Origin: JAADHY01 sp964428935
GTDB taxonomy: Bacteria; Planctomycetota; Planctomycetia; Planctomycetales; Planctomycetaceae
Assembly (NCBI GenBank): GCA_964428935.1
Contig: CAYSAG010000140.1
Location: forward strand, 1-12,715
Direction: 5' to 3'
Length of the DNA stretch: 12,715 nt
In this document: positions 1-6,579 of the stretch, piece after piece
Layout of the letters: every line of letters starts with the position of its first letter
Numbering within the stretch: the stretch's first letter is position 1
The notes under the pieces: model-generated
The model's database searches: none
The model's input: only the letters and a program-made list of their open reading frames with translations
What the model was told of the DNA's origin: nothing
Translations under genes and position numbers: made by a program

Positions 1-1071
1 ATTCTGCTCTTTCGCATGGTTCGCGAGGGCGAGCTTCCGCTGCACGACCCCAACGCCCAGCCGCGGCCCGTCACGCCGCGCGGCGACCTGGCCGAAGACG
101 AAAAGACGACCATTGCCATTTTCAAGCAGGCCCGCGACTCGGTCGTCTACATTACCACGCTGGCCGTGCGCATGGACGTGCTGAACCTGAACGTGTTCGA
201 AATTCCTCAAGGGACCGGCAGCGGCGTCGTTTGGGACACCCAAGGGCACATTGTTACGAACTTTCACGTCATTCAAGACGCCAGCGCCGCCCGCGTCACT
301 CTGGCCGACAATTCCGTCTGGAACGCGGCCCTGGTGGGCGTGGCTCCCGACCACGACTTGGCCGTCCTCAAAATCGACGCTCCGCCGGGCCGGCTTCGCC
401 CCATTGCCATTGGCACGTCTCACGACCTGCAAGTCGGGCAAAAGGTCTTTGCCATTGGCAACCCATTCGGTCTGGACCACACGCTGACGACGGGCGTCAT
501 TAGTGCCCTGGGGCGACAAATTCGCTCCGTCACCGGCGCTCCCATCCGCGACGTCATTCAGACCGACGCGGCAATCAACCCGGGCAACTCGGGCGGCCCG
601 CTGCTCGACAGCGCCGGCCGAATGATTGGGCTCAACACGGCCATTCTGGCGCCCGGCGAGGCTTACTCGGGAGGAATCGGGTTCGCGGTCCCGGTCGACA
701 CGGTGAACCGCGTCGTGCCACAGCTGATTCGCTACGGACACATTCACCGCCCCGGTCTGGGCATTTACACAGCTCCGCAGGAGTTGACCGAACGGCTCGG
801 ACTGGACGGTGTGCTGGTCTTGGACGTGCAGGAGGACGGAGCGGCGGCTCGAGCTGGTCTGCGCCCCACTCGCCGCACGCCGGACGGGCGGCTCGTGCTA
901 GGTGACATCATTGTTGCTTTGGACGACCGGTCCATCCATTCGTTGCCGGACTTGCTGGCCGCGCTGGAAGAACACGAAGTCGGTGACGAAGTGACGGTCA
1001 CCGTGCTGCGAGACGGCCGTCCCGTCAAACTGAAGGTCAAGCTGCAAGCTCTACCGGCCATGACCGAGTGA
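1..1071 (+). CDS. HtrA/Deg-family serine protease with one PDZ domain (5' partial)
   Basis: This is a trypsin-like, ATP-independent protease of the DegP/HtrA type, which degrades or remodels misfolded proteins in the periplasm or at the membrane. The frame is open to the first base (I-L-L-F-R before the Met at 16), so the N-terminus, probably an export or membrane-anchor segment, lies outside the window. Numbering from that Met, the catalytic triad is complete: His84 in TNFHVI, Asp114 in DHDLAVLKI and Ser192 in the GNSGGP loop. The protease domain covers about 35-235. One PDZ domain (about 245-345) follows and contains a GVLVLDVQEDGAAARAGL segment and a GD-I-I-ALDD segment. Only one PDZ is present, as in DegS and many planctomycete Deg proteins, whereas DegP has two. 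The protein ends 351 residues after the internal Met. The family call is secure; the substrate is unknown. The next gene appears to have its own promoter. Confidence 0.95.
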   Translation: MLLFRMVREGELPLHDPNAQPRPVTPRGDLAEDEKTTIAIFKQARDSVVYITTLAVRMDVLNLNVFEIPQGTGSGVVWDTQGHIVTNFHVIQDASAARVTLADNSVWNAALVGVAPDHDLAVLKIDAPPGRLRPIAIGTSHDLQVGQKVFAIGNPFGLDHTLTTGVISALGRQIRSVTGAPIRDVIQTDAAINPGNSGGPLLDSAGRMIGLNTAILAPGEAYSGGIGFAVPVDTVNRVVPQLIRYGHIHRPGLGIYTAPQELTERLGLDGVLVLDVQEDGAAARAGLRPTRRTPDGRLVLGDIIVALDDRSIHSLPDLLAALEEHEVGDEVTVTVLRDGRPVKLKVKLQALPAMTE

Positions 1072-1087
1072 CGCCCAAGGGCACCCA

Positions 1088-1193
1088 GACGGTTCTTCAA
1101 GCCGTCCGTCGGCTCCGGGCAGCGAGTGGCAAGCAGCACAGGCGCTGGAGCCGCAAGCGGCTTGTCGCTTGGCACGACCGACCCGGTCGGGTC
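1088..1193 (+). terminator. Hairpin cluster after the protease gene, possible transcript end
   Basis: Three inverted repeats follow the stop codon within 125 bases. GACGG/CCGTC spans 1088-1106 with a short loop. AGCCG-CAAG-CGGCT spans 1149-1162. GACCC-GGTC-GGGTC spans 1180-1193. None is followed by a run of T, so these are not classical intrinsic terminators. They could protect the 3' end or be REP-like elements. The structure is seen in the sequence; the role is inferred. Confidence 0.35.
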
Positions 1194-1230
1194 GACCGCT
1201 TCGTCGCTGAACGACTTTGTCCGGCGCTTG

Positions 1231-1258
1231 TTGACAGAAACTAGCCGGTCTGTAGGAT
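1231..1258 (+). promoter_or_regulatory. Sigma-70-type promoter for the STAS gene
   Basis: A perfect -35 box TTGACA (1231-1236) is followed after 16 bases by TAGGAT (1253-1258), which matches 4 of 6 consensus positions and is directly preceded by TG. Transcription would start near 1265 and give a leader of about 150 bases before the ATG at 1416. This is the best promoter match I found in the window. Confidence 0.6.
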
Positions 1259-1415
1259 AAATGCCCGTCGGTGGCACTGGCCGACAAACGTTGCCGTCGA
1301 TCGGGCGGCGAGCTGAACAACGTTTCGTGGCGGCGTCGAGCGCAAGTCAGAGCGAGTCGCCAAGGCGGACTGTTCCAGTCGAGTGGATTCCCTTTTGATC
1401 GAGGTCGAAGCGACG

Positions 1416-1784
1416 ATGGCTCTAACGGAAAAACCCCAAGTCACGAAGGAAAACGGTGTGACGGTCGTCACAATGGGTGAGGGGCTCAAGTCGATCGACG
1501 AGACGGTCATCGACGACGTCCGCGAGTTCCTGCTCGACCTCTCTGCAACCGCCGACCCGCCACGCGTGCTGATCGACTTGTCGAAGACGGAGTTTTTCGG
1601 TTCGTCGTTCATCGAATTGCTGTTCCGCGTCTGGAACCGAATGAAGTCTCGTCCCGACGGCGACTTCGCGATTTGCTGCCTGAGCCCGTACTGCAAGGAA
1701 GTGCTCGAAGTCACCCATCTGAACCAGTTGTGGAAGGTTTTCGAGACACGGGACGAGGCCATTCAGGCGTTGGCCGTCAAGTAG
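1416..1784 (+). CDS. STAS-domain protein (anti-sigma factor antagonist-like)
   Basis: This 122-residue protein is essentially a single STAS domain, the fold of SpoIIAA/RsbV-type anti-sigma factor antagonists, which switch partner kinases through serine phosphorylation. The conserved core is VLIDLSKTEFFGSSFIELLF (residues 51-70), with the candidate phospho-site at Ser63/Ser64. In SpoIIAA the equivalent motif reads D-S-S-G; here Gly and Phe flank the serines, so phosphorylation is likely but not assured. I chose the ATG at 1416. An in-frame GTG at 1383 would add 11 residues, and a GAGG at 1401-1404 could serve the ATG at a rather long spacing. No anti-sigma kinase or sigma factor is adjacent, so this is an orphan antagonist. 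Ile codons here favour ATC (4 of 6 by eye), unlike the neighbouring large genes. Confidence 0.85.
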   Translation: MALTEKPQVTKENGVTVVTMGEGLKSIDETVIDDVREFLLDLSATADPPRVLIDLSKTEFFGSSFIELLFRVWNRMKSRPDGDFAICCLSPYCKEVLEVTHLNQLWKVFETRDEAIQALAVK

Positions 1785-2122
1785 CGGCCACGGTTTGCGA
1801 CTTTCGGCGGCGTCGCTGTCGAGCCCGCCCGGTTCGGCGGCCCCAGACGTGCTTGCAGCGCACAAAAAACGCCGCTCCAAACGCACGTGGCGACGCGACG
1901 TTTCTAGTCTGCTCTCGTTGTGAGCTGCGACTCGACCACGAAGACGCGCGGCGACCAGCGGTCCGTTCACGAATCATTCCGCCCTGAGCCAGCACCGGTC
2001 GAGCCGAGCCGGCACAAAGCTCCGAGCCGCGTCACGCGTCCGAATGCTCGCCTCTACCGCATTCCGCCGCGACTCACTCCGACCAACACTCTTCCATTCG
2101 CGGTCCGCTCTTCCCCGAACCT
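1785..2122. other. Convergent intergenic spacer
   Basis: These 338 bases lie between the convergent STAS gene (+) and the small acidic protein gene (-). I see no gene. The one structured element is a hairpin with a T6 run on the minus strand at 1864-1903. Confidence 0.65.
1864..1903 (-). terminator. Candidate intrinsic terminator, minus strand
   Basis: On the minus strand, a 9-bp stem (positions 1895-1903 pairing with 1867-1875, one G-U wobble) encloses a 19-base loop and runs into six T residues (complement of 1864-1869). On the plus strand the same stem has a C-A mismatch and only three T residues, so it suits minus-strand transcripts better. It lies about 220 bases beyond the stop codon of the 59-residue gene, which implies a long 3' untranslated region if it serves that gene. 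Confidence 0.5.
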
Positions 2123-2302
2123 TCACGCCACGGGCTGGCAACAAGCAGTCGGACACAGCCACACCCGTTGTGTGTTGCCTTCGTCGTCCTCGATTTCTAT
2201 GAGTACCGTTTCCTCGTCGGAATTGACTTCCACGATGCGAATCTTGTACGTGCCGGCTTCAACCACCTCTCCCCCCGACAGCTCGAAATCGTACTCAATC
2301 AC
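2123..2302 (-). CDS. Small acidic protein with a C-terminal cysteine cluster (59 aa, hypothetical)
   Basis: I do not recognise a family. The start is GTG (first base at 2302), with GGGAG (complement of 2310-2314) seven bases upstream. The longer frame to 2521 has an arginine-rich, non-protein-like N-terminal part and is rejected. The protein alternates short hydrophobic and acidic stretches (YDFELSGGEVVEAG, then YKIRIVEVN, TVLIEIEDDEGN), which predicts a small all-beta domain. It ends with CPTACCQ, three cysteines within five residues that could bind metal or form disulfides. There is no signal peptide. A promoter-like sequence lies about 130-160 bases upstream and a terminator candidate lies downstream, so it is probably monocistronic. 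The coding call rests on composition, the ribosome binding site and the promoter together. Confidence 0.6.
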   Translation of the reverse strand: MIEYDFELSGGEVVEAGTYKIRIVEVNSDEETVLIEIEDDEGNTQRVWLCPTACCQPVA

Positions 2303-2937
2303 GATCTGACTCCCGGTTCTTCGGCAACGAAAATTCTGACGAAGTGAGCTCGGCAAAAGACCAGCGTGCTGTCTCCGAACCCCGGTCGTCGTTCCGAAGA
2401 AGGAACGAGTACGCCGCACGACATGTTGCGGACTATACCACTCCGGCCGTTGGTCGTAAATGCGATTTCCTTCACTTTCTTCCGTTCCCATTGCATTCAC
2501 CGATCTGCCCTTGAAAAGCAAGTCGAAATTTCTCTCGACCGCCGTCCTTCACGCCTGTGACGTCCTGAAGAGGCTTGCCAGTCGAAGCTCTCAGCCCGGC
2601 AAGGCCGACACAGCGAAACCGCCTTCGTGCAGCCGGAAGTCTTGCCGGAGTTCGAGCCGGCCGCGGCGTTCTGCTTCGCCAAGCAAGTAGCCGGCTGGAG
2701 CCACCGACTTCGCGTTCGCCTCGGCCTGACAGGTGCACTGGTCCGCCTCCGCCAAGACGCTCATTTCTTCGTCCGCTGTGCAACAGCGCTCACACAACCT
2801 TCAGCACCCGACCAGGTCGCCGGCTCGACCGACGCTGGACAACCCGCCGCGGACATGGCAACTTAGACGGTCGTTCGTCGCTCCAGGCGAGTCTGTGGTC
2901 TTCGAACCTTCACGGACGCGAAGTAAAGGAGCTGTCG
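2303..2937. other. Divergent intergenic region upstream of the glycoside hydrolase locus
   Basis: These 635 bases separate the minus-strand small gene from the plus-strand GH127 gene. An open frame runs from 2575 into GH127, but its translation there is low-complexity Arg/Ser/Pro, so I treat it as non-coding. The region holds the minus-strand promoter at 2432-2460 and, at its right end, the GH127 ribosome binding site. I found no convincing plus-strand promoter, although one for the locus should lie here. Confidence 0.6.
2432..2460 (-). promoter_or_regulatory. Extended -10 promoter for the 59-aa protein
   Basis: Read on the minus strand, TTTACG (complement of 2455-2460, 4 of 6 matches to the -35 consensus) is followed after 17 bases by TATAGT (complement of 2432-2437, 5 of 6 matches). 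TATAGT is preceded by TGG, which gives an extended -10 element. The start site would be near 2425, leaving a leader of about 120 bases. Confidence 0.5.
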
Positions 2938-5142
2938 ATGCAGAGCTTCGACGTTCGCCTTCCATGGTGGTCCATTCGCGCCGCGCGTGCGAAAGCTGGC
3001 GTGCTCGGCCCTTGCCCTCAGAACGTTCCGCTGTGCGCTGCGGGAATGCCGCTGGAGCCGTCGGTCTGCGCGGCGGACGGCCTCGCGGCCAGGCACCGGG
3101 CTCCGACCCAGTCGTCCGGGTGGCGCACGTTCGCACGCGTGCTGTCGCTGGTTTTGGCCCTGCAGCTGGCGTGGGCGGTGACGGCTCGAGGCGACCAGCC
3201 GCGTGCCCCGTCCGCTCGCCTTCGTCCGCCCGGCATGACCGACGTGCGGTGGACCGGCGGTTTTTGGGGACAACGCTTCGACCTGTGCCTGAACGCGACG
3301 GTCCCTCATTTGTGGCAAGTCATGCACTTGCCCGACAACGCCGCCACCTTCCACGACCTGGAGATGGCTGCCGGCTTGGCGCCGAAGGGCAAGCCGGGTG
3401 GGACCAGGTGGAGCGACGGAGACTGCCACAAGCTCGTCGAAACCATGGCGTGGCTCTACGCGCTGACGCACAAGCCCCAGCTGGACCAGTGGATGGACCA
3501 AGCCATTTCCGTCATTGCCCGGGCTCAAGAGCCGGACGGCTACTTGTCGTCGTGGGTGCAACTGAGCGGCGTCGGCCGGTGGCAAGACTTGCACAACCAC
3601 GAGCTTTACAACATGGGGCATTTGATGACCGCTGCCACGGTCCACTACCGGGCGACGGGCAAAGACAGCTACTTGGAAGTGGCCAAGCGGGTGGGCGACT
3701 ACTTGTACAAGGTGTTTTCGCCGCGACCGAAAGAACTGGCTCACTTCGGCTTCAACCCGTCGAACATCATGGGCGCGGTGGACTTGTACCGCGTGACCGG
3801 AGACCGAAAGTACTTGGAGCTGGCGTCGATTTTCGTCGACATGCGTGGTTCTCGGCCCGGCGGGAGTCACCAAAACCAGGACGCGGTTCCGTTGCGGAAG
3901 GAGCGGGAAGCTGTTGGTCACTGTGTGACGGCCACGTACCTTTGGTGCGGAGCGGCGGACGTGTACGCCGAGACGGGCGACCGAACCCTGCTCGACGCCC
4001 TCCTCCGCCTTTGGACCGACGTCACCACCCGCAAAATGTACGTCACCGGCGGAACGGCCGTTTTTCACAACGGCCTGGTCTTCCGCCAAGACCTTCGCTG
4101 GCCTCGCGAACCCGTGCACGAGGCCTTTGGACCGCCCTACCAACTGCCCAACCGCACCGCCTACAACGAGACTTGTGCCAACATTGGGAACGCCATGTGG
4201 AATTGGCGTTTGCTGAACTTGACAGGCGAGGCCCGCTTTGCCGACGTCATGGAACGCGTTCTTTACAACAGCATGCTTTCGGGAATCGGCTTGAAAGGCA
4301 CGGACTTTTTCTACACGAACCCGCTACGACGTTGCGGCCCCGAGGTGCCGCTCTTGCACAACGACTCGCCCACCCGCTGGCCCGACACCACGCCGGCCTC
4401 GCCCGTCCACTGCTTCTGCTGTCCGCCGAACGTCGCTCGCACGCTGGCCAAGCTTCACCGCTGGGCCTACAGCTTGGGCGACCAGTCGGTCTGGGTGAAC
4501 CTTTACGGCAGCAACGTGCTCGACACCACCTTGCCGGACGGCTCTCGCGTCCGACTGGAGCAAACCACCGACTACCCGTGGGACGGGCACGTGACGTTGG
4601 TCGTCCGGCAAGCGCCGTCGAAACCGCTGTCGCTCAAGCTGCGCATTCCGGGCTGGACGAGCCGAGCCGAACTGCGGCTGAACGGCCAACCGCTGAAGGT
4701 CGACCTGAAGCCCGGGCGTTACGCGGAAATCCGGCGACGCTGGACGCCGGGGGACCGCCTCGACTTGAACCTGTCGCTGGACGTCGTCTTCGTCCAAGCC
4801 AACCCGCTGGTCGAAGAAGCTCGCGGGCAGGTCGCCGTCATGCGAGGACCGGTGGTTTACTGTCTGGAGTCGCCCGACCTGCCTGAGGACGTGTCGGTGG
4901 ACGACGTGGCCGTCGTGCCGTCTGGCAAATGGTCGGCCCAGTGGCAGCCGGACCTTTTGGGCGGTGTCGTCGTGGTCGAGGGCGACGCGGTTGTCGTGCC
5001 GCACGTCGACTGGAAGCAACGCCTTTACGCTCGCTACGACCCCACGGTCCCGCCGCGCCGCATTCGCGTCCGGTTGATTCCGTACTACGCGTGGGCGAAC
5101 CGAGGTCGGTCGGAAATGACGGTCTGGCTGCCGGTGCGTTGA
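2938..5142 (+). CDS. GH127 family beta-L-arabinofuranosidase, exported
   Basis: The enzyme should release beta-linked L-arabinofuranose from the non-reducing end of glycans (family known from HypBA1, formerly DUF1680). It has 734 residues. The ATG at 2938 is chosen because AAAGGAG (2925-2931) sits six bases upstream. The active site is recognisable. Glu411 and Cys413 lie in YNETCAN and Cys494/Cys495 in HCFCCPPN, matching the Zn-bound Glu-x-Cys and Cys-Cys (nucleophile) set of HypBA1. Glu395 lies 16 residues before Glu411, the same spacing as HypBA1 Glu322/Glu338. The (alpha/alpha)6 barrel covers about 100-515, followed by beta-sandwich domains (about 515-734). An export segment (about 63-85, core VLSLVLALQLAWAV) comes after an unusually long 60-residue N-terminal stretch. 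It is the first gene of the plus-strand enzyme cluster. Confidence 0.93.
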   Translation: MQSFDVRLPWWSIRAARAKAGVLGPCPQNVPLCAAGMPLEPSVCAADGLAARHRAPTQSSGWRTFARVLSLVLALQLAWAVTARGDQPRAPSARLRPPGMTDVRWTGGFWGQRFDLCLNATVPHLWQVMHLPDNAATFHDLEMAAGLAPKGKPGGTRWSDGDCHKLVETMAWLYALTHKPQLDQWMDQAISVIARAQEPDGYLSSWVQLSGVGRWQDLHNHELYNMGHLMTAATVHYRATGKDSYLEVAKRVGDYLYKVFSPRPKELAHFGFNPSNIMGAVDLYRVTGDRKYLELASIFVDMRGSRPGGSHQNQDAVPLRKEREAVGHCVTATYLWCGAADVYAETGDRTLLDALLRLWTDVTTRKMYVTGGTAVFHNGLVFRQDLRWPREPVHEAFGPPYQLPNRTAYNETCANIGNAMWNWRLLNLTGEARFADVMERVLYNSMLSGIGLKGTDFFYTNPLRRCGPEVPLLHNDSPTRWPDTTPASPVHCFCCPPNVARTLAKLHRWAYSLGDQSVWVNLYGSNVLDTTLPDGSRVRLEQTTDYPWDGHVTLVVRQAPSKPLSLKLRIPGWTSRAELRLNGQPLKVDLKPGRYAEIRRRWTPGDRLDLNLSLDVVFVQANPLVEEARGQVAVMRGPVVYCLESPDLPEDVSVDDVAVVPSGKWSAQWQPDLLGGVVVVEGDAVVVPHVDWKQRLYARYDPTVPPRRIRVRLIPYYAWANRGRSEMTVWLPVR

Positions 5143-5269
5143 GTGGCCGGAACGGCGCCGGCACCGGACGCACCGAAGCCGGAACGGCCAGCCCCTCAGG
5201 ACGGCCTCGGTCGCGCGAGCGGTGAACCGTGCAAGCGGCCGTGCGAGGCTTGCCAGGAGGAACTCGAAA
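5143..5269 (+). other. Short spacer with an 11-bp direct repeat before the GH62 gene
   Basis: GCCGGAACGGC occurs at 5146-5156 and again at 5178-5188, 32 bases apart, in a GC-rich spacer able to fold. There is no T run and no promoter match, which fits read-through from GH127 into GH62. A strong AGGAGG (5255-5260) precedes the next start. Confidence 0.45.
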
Positions 5270-6328
5270 ATGGCACGAGAGCGAACCTTGTGTGGCGGCC
5301 GCGCCGGGTGGTTGCTCTTCACCTTCGTGGTCGTCGCGGTTTGCGGCCACGGAGCCGCGCTGCCGGGAGCCGACCCGGCAGCTTCAGCCGTCTTGCAGGG
5401 GCGGTTCCGCTGGCGCGTCAGCCCGCCGCTGGTCTCGCCCCCTCAGTCCGACCAAGACGTTTACTACTCCATCAAAGACCCGTCGGTCGTTTTCTTCGAC
5501 GGACGCTGGCACCTGTTCTGCACCGTGCGCGGAAAGAAGCGGTCTCACCAAATCGAGTACCTAGCGTTCGACAGTTGGGACAACGCGGGCCGGGCGTCGC
5601 GTCAAATGCTGCGAATGCACGACGGGTTCTTTTGTGCTCCGCAAGTCTTCTTCTTCCGCCCTCAGCGAAAATGGTACTTGATTTGCCAGGCCAGCGACGA
5701 GCGGTGGGAGCCGAAGTACGGAGCCGCTTACGCCACGACGGACAACCTGGCCGACCCCGCGTCGTGGTCGCCCCTCCAGCCGCTCGGGCACCGCAAGGCC
5801 GACGGCAAGAGCGGACTGGACTTCTGGGTCATTTGCGACGACCAGAAGGCCCACCTGTTCTTCACGACGCTGGACGGCCGCATGTGGCGAGAGGAGACGC
5901 GGCTGGAGGAGTTTCCCCGAGGCTGGTCGCCGCCTCAACTGGTCATTCGGGGCGACATTTTCGAAGCCGGCCACGTCTACCGACTGCGCGGCACGAACCG
6001 CTACCTTGCGGTGGTCGAAGCTCAACACGGACACGGCTGGCGGTACTTCAAGGCGTACGTGGCCGAGCGTCTGGAAGGACCGTGGAGCCCGTTGGCCGCC
6101 ACACGCGACCACTGCTTCGCCAGCATGGCCAACTGCACCCCGGTCGGGACTCGCTGGACCGACTGCATTAGCCACGGCGAACTGCTCCGCGCCGGCTACG
6201 ACGAGCGGCTGGAAGTGGAGCCGTCCCAGCTGCGTTTCGTCTTCCAGGGCGTGTTGGACCGCGAGCGAGCTGGGAAGTCGTACGGCGAAATTCCGTGGCG
6301 GCTCGGCCTGCTCACTCAAGGAGACTGA
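5270..6328 (+). CDS. GH62 family alpha-L-arabinofuranosidase, exported
   Basis: GH62 enzymes are inverting hydrolases that remove alpha-1,2/1,3-linked L-arabinofuranose side chains from arabinoxylan or arabinan. The 352-residue protein starts at the ATG at 5270, nine bases after AGGAGG, with a signal peptide (core WLLFTFVVVAVCG, about 14-26). The five-bladed propeller covers about 46-351, and family hallmarks appear in order: KDPSVVFFDGRWHLF (69-83), CAPQVFFF (122-129), DFWVICD (184-190), IFEAGHVY (230-237), CISHGEL (299-305) and PWRLGLLTQ (342-350). Asp70 (base), Asp184 and Glu232 (acid) are the likely catalytic carboxylates; I assign them by position in the conserved motifs. No carbohydrate-binding module is attached. 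GH62 is best known from fungi and actinomycetes, so its presence here is notable. An in-frame GTG at 5222 has a weaker context. Confidence 0.92.
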   Translation: MARERTLCGGRAGWLLFTFVVVAVCGHGAALPGADPAASAVLQGRFRWRVSPPLVSPPQSDQDVYYSIKDPSVVFFDGRWHLFCTVRGKKRSHQIEYLAFDSWDNAGRASRQMLRMHDGFFCAPQVFFFRPQRKWYLICQASDERWEPKYGAAYATTDNLADPASWSPLQPLGHRKADGKSGLDFWVICDDQKAHLFFTTLDGRMWREETRLEEFPRGWSPPQLVIRGDIFEAGHVYRLRGTNRYLAVVEAQHGHGWRYFKAYVAERLEGPWSPLAATRDHCFASMANCTPVGTRWTDCISHGELLRAGYDERLEVEPSQLRFVFQGVLDRERAGKSYGEIPWRLGLLTQGD

Positions 6329-6345
6329 GCGTGTCCGGGAATTGC

Positions 6346-6490
6346 AGGGCCACGCCGTGTCGCACCCGCNNNNNNNNNNNNNNNNNNNNNNNNNNNNNNN
6401 NNNNNNNNNNNNNNNNNNNNNNNNNNNNNNNNNNNNNNNNNNNNNNNNNNNNNNNNNNNNNNNNNNNNNCCGGAGGGCCACGCTCTGTCG
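6346..6490 (+). repeat. Direct repeat pair flanking the assembly gap
   Basis: AGGGCCACGC-cg-TGTCG (6346-6362) on the left of the gap and AGGGCCACGC-tc-TGTCG (6474-6490) on the right match at 15 of 17 positions. Near-identical ends at a break suggest that the missing sequence is a tandem or dispersed repeat the assembler could not resolve. Confidence 0.6.
6370..6469. other. Assembly gap (100 N)
   Basis: The run is exactly 100 N, a common placeholder for a gap of unknown size, so the true distance between the GH62 and sulfatase genes is not known. Missing genes in the gap cannot be excluded. Confidence 0.98.
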
Positions 6491-6497
6491 TGGCCTT
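6474..6497 (+). repeat. Hairpin-forming repeat at the gap edge
   Basis: AGGGCCACG (6474-6482) pairs with CGTGGCCTT (6489-6497) across a six-base loop, nine pairs including one G-T. There is no T run. It overlaps the right copy of the direct repeat, so the repeat unit is probably palindromic, REP-like, or a transcript-end structure. Confidence 0.45.
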
Positions 6498-6579
6498 CAG
6501 CGTCCTGGCAACGGCACGCAAGCAACCGGCCCCCGAACAACGTCAGCGTCTTGAACAACTAGCGAAAGGAACCAACACC

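Larger units (their letters stand above)
1072..1415. other. Intergenic spacer between the protease and STAS genes
   Basis: These 344 bases contain no convincing gene; the short open frames have no recognisable composition or start signals. The spacer holds three small hairpins just after the protease stop (1088-1106, 1149-1162, 1180-1193) and a sigma-70-like promoter at 1231-1258. That leaves a leader of about 150 bases before the STAS start codon. Confidence 0.7.

Noticed and set aside
2591..2797. Minus-strand frame beginning with a Cys-rich segment in the divergent spacer
   Set aside because: I found no ribosome binding site or family resemblance, and it overlaps other equally poor frames.
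2575..2937. N-terminal extension of the GH127 frame to 2575
   Set aside because: The extra 121 residues are low-complexity Arg/Ser/Pro and lack a start signal, whereas 2938 has AAAGGAG at ideal spacing.
2733..4886. A 717-codon plus-strand frame overlapping the first GH127 gene
   Set aside because: The translation is rich in Arg, Gly, Ala and Pro without domain signatures, which is typical of an off-frame shadow in high-GC coding sequence.
5146..5188. Possible attachment site or operator formed by the GCCGGAACGGC direct repeat
   Set aside because: Only two short GC-rich copies without associated promoter or integrase; chance or local duplication is enough to explain it.
6295..6579. Extension of the sulfatase frame upstream through the N run
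   Set aside because: Continuity depends on unknown bases and overlaps the end of GH62. The GTG at 6580 has a good ribosome binding site.
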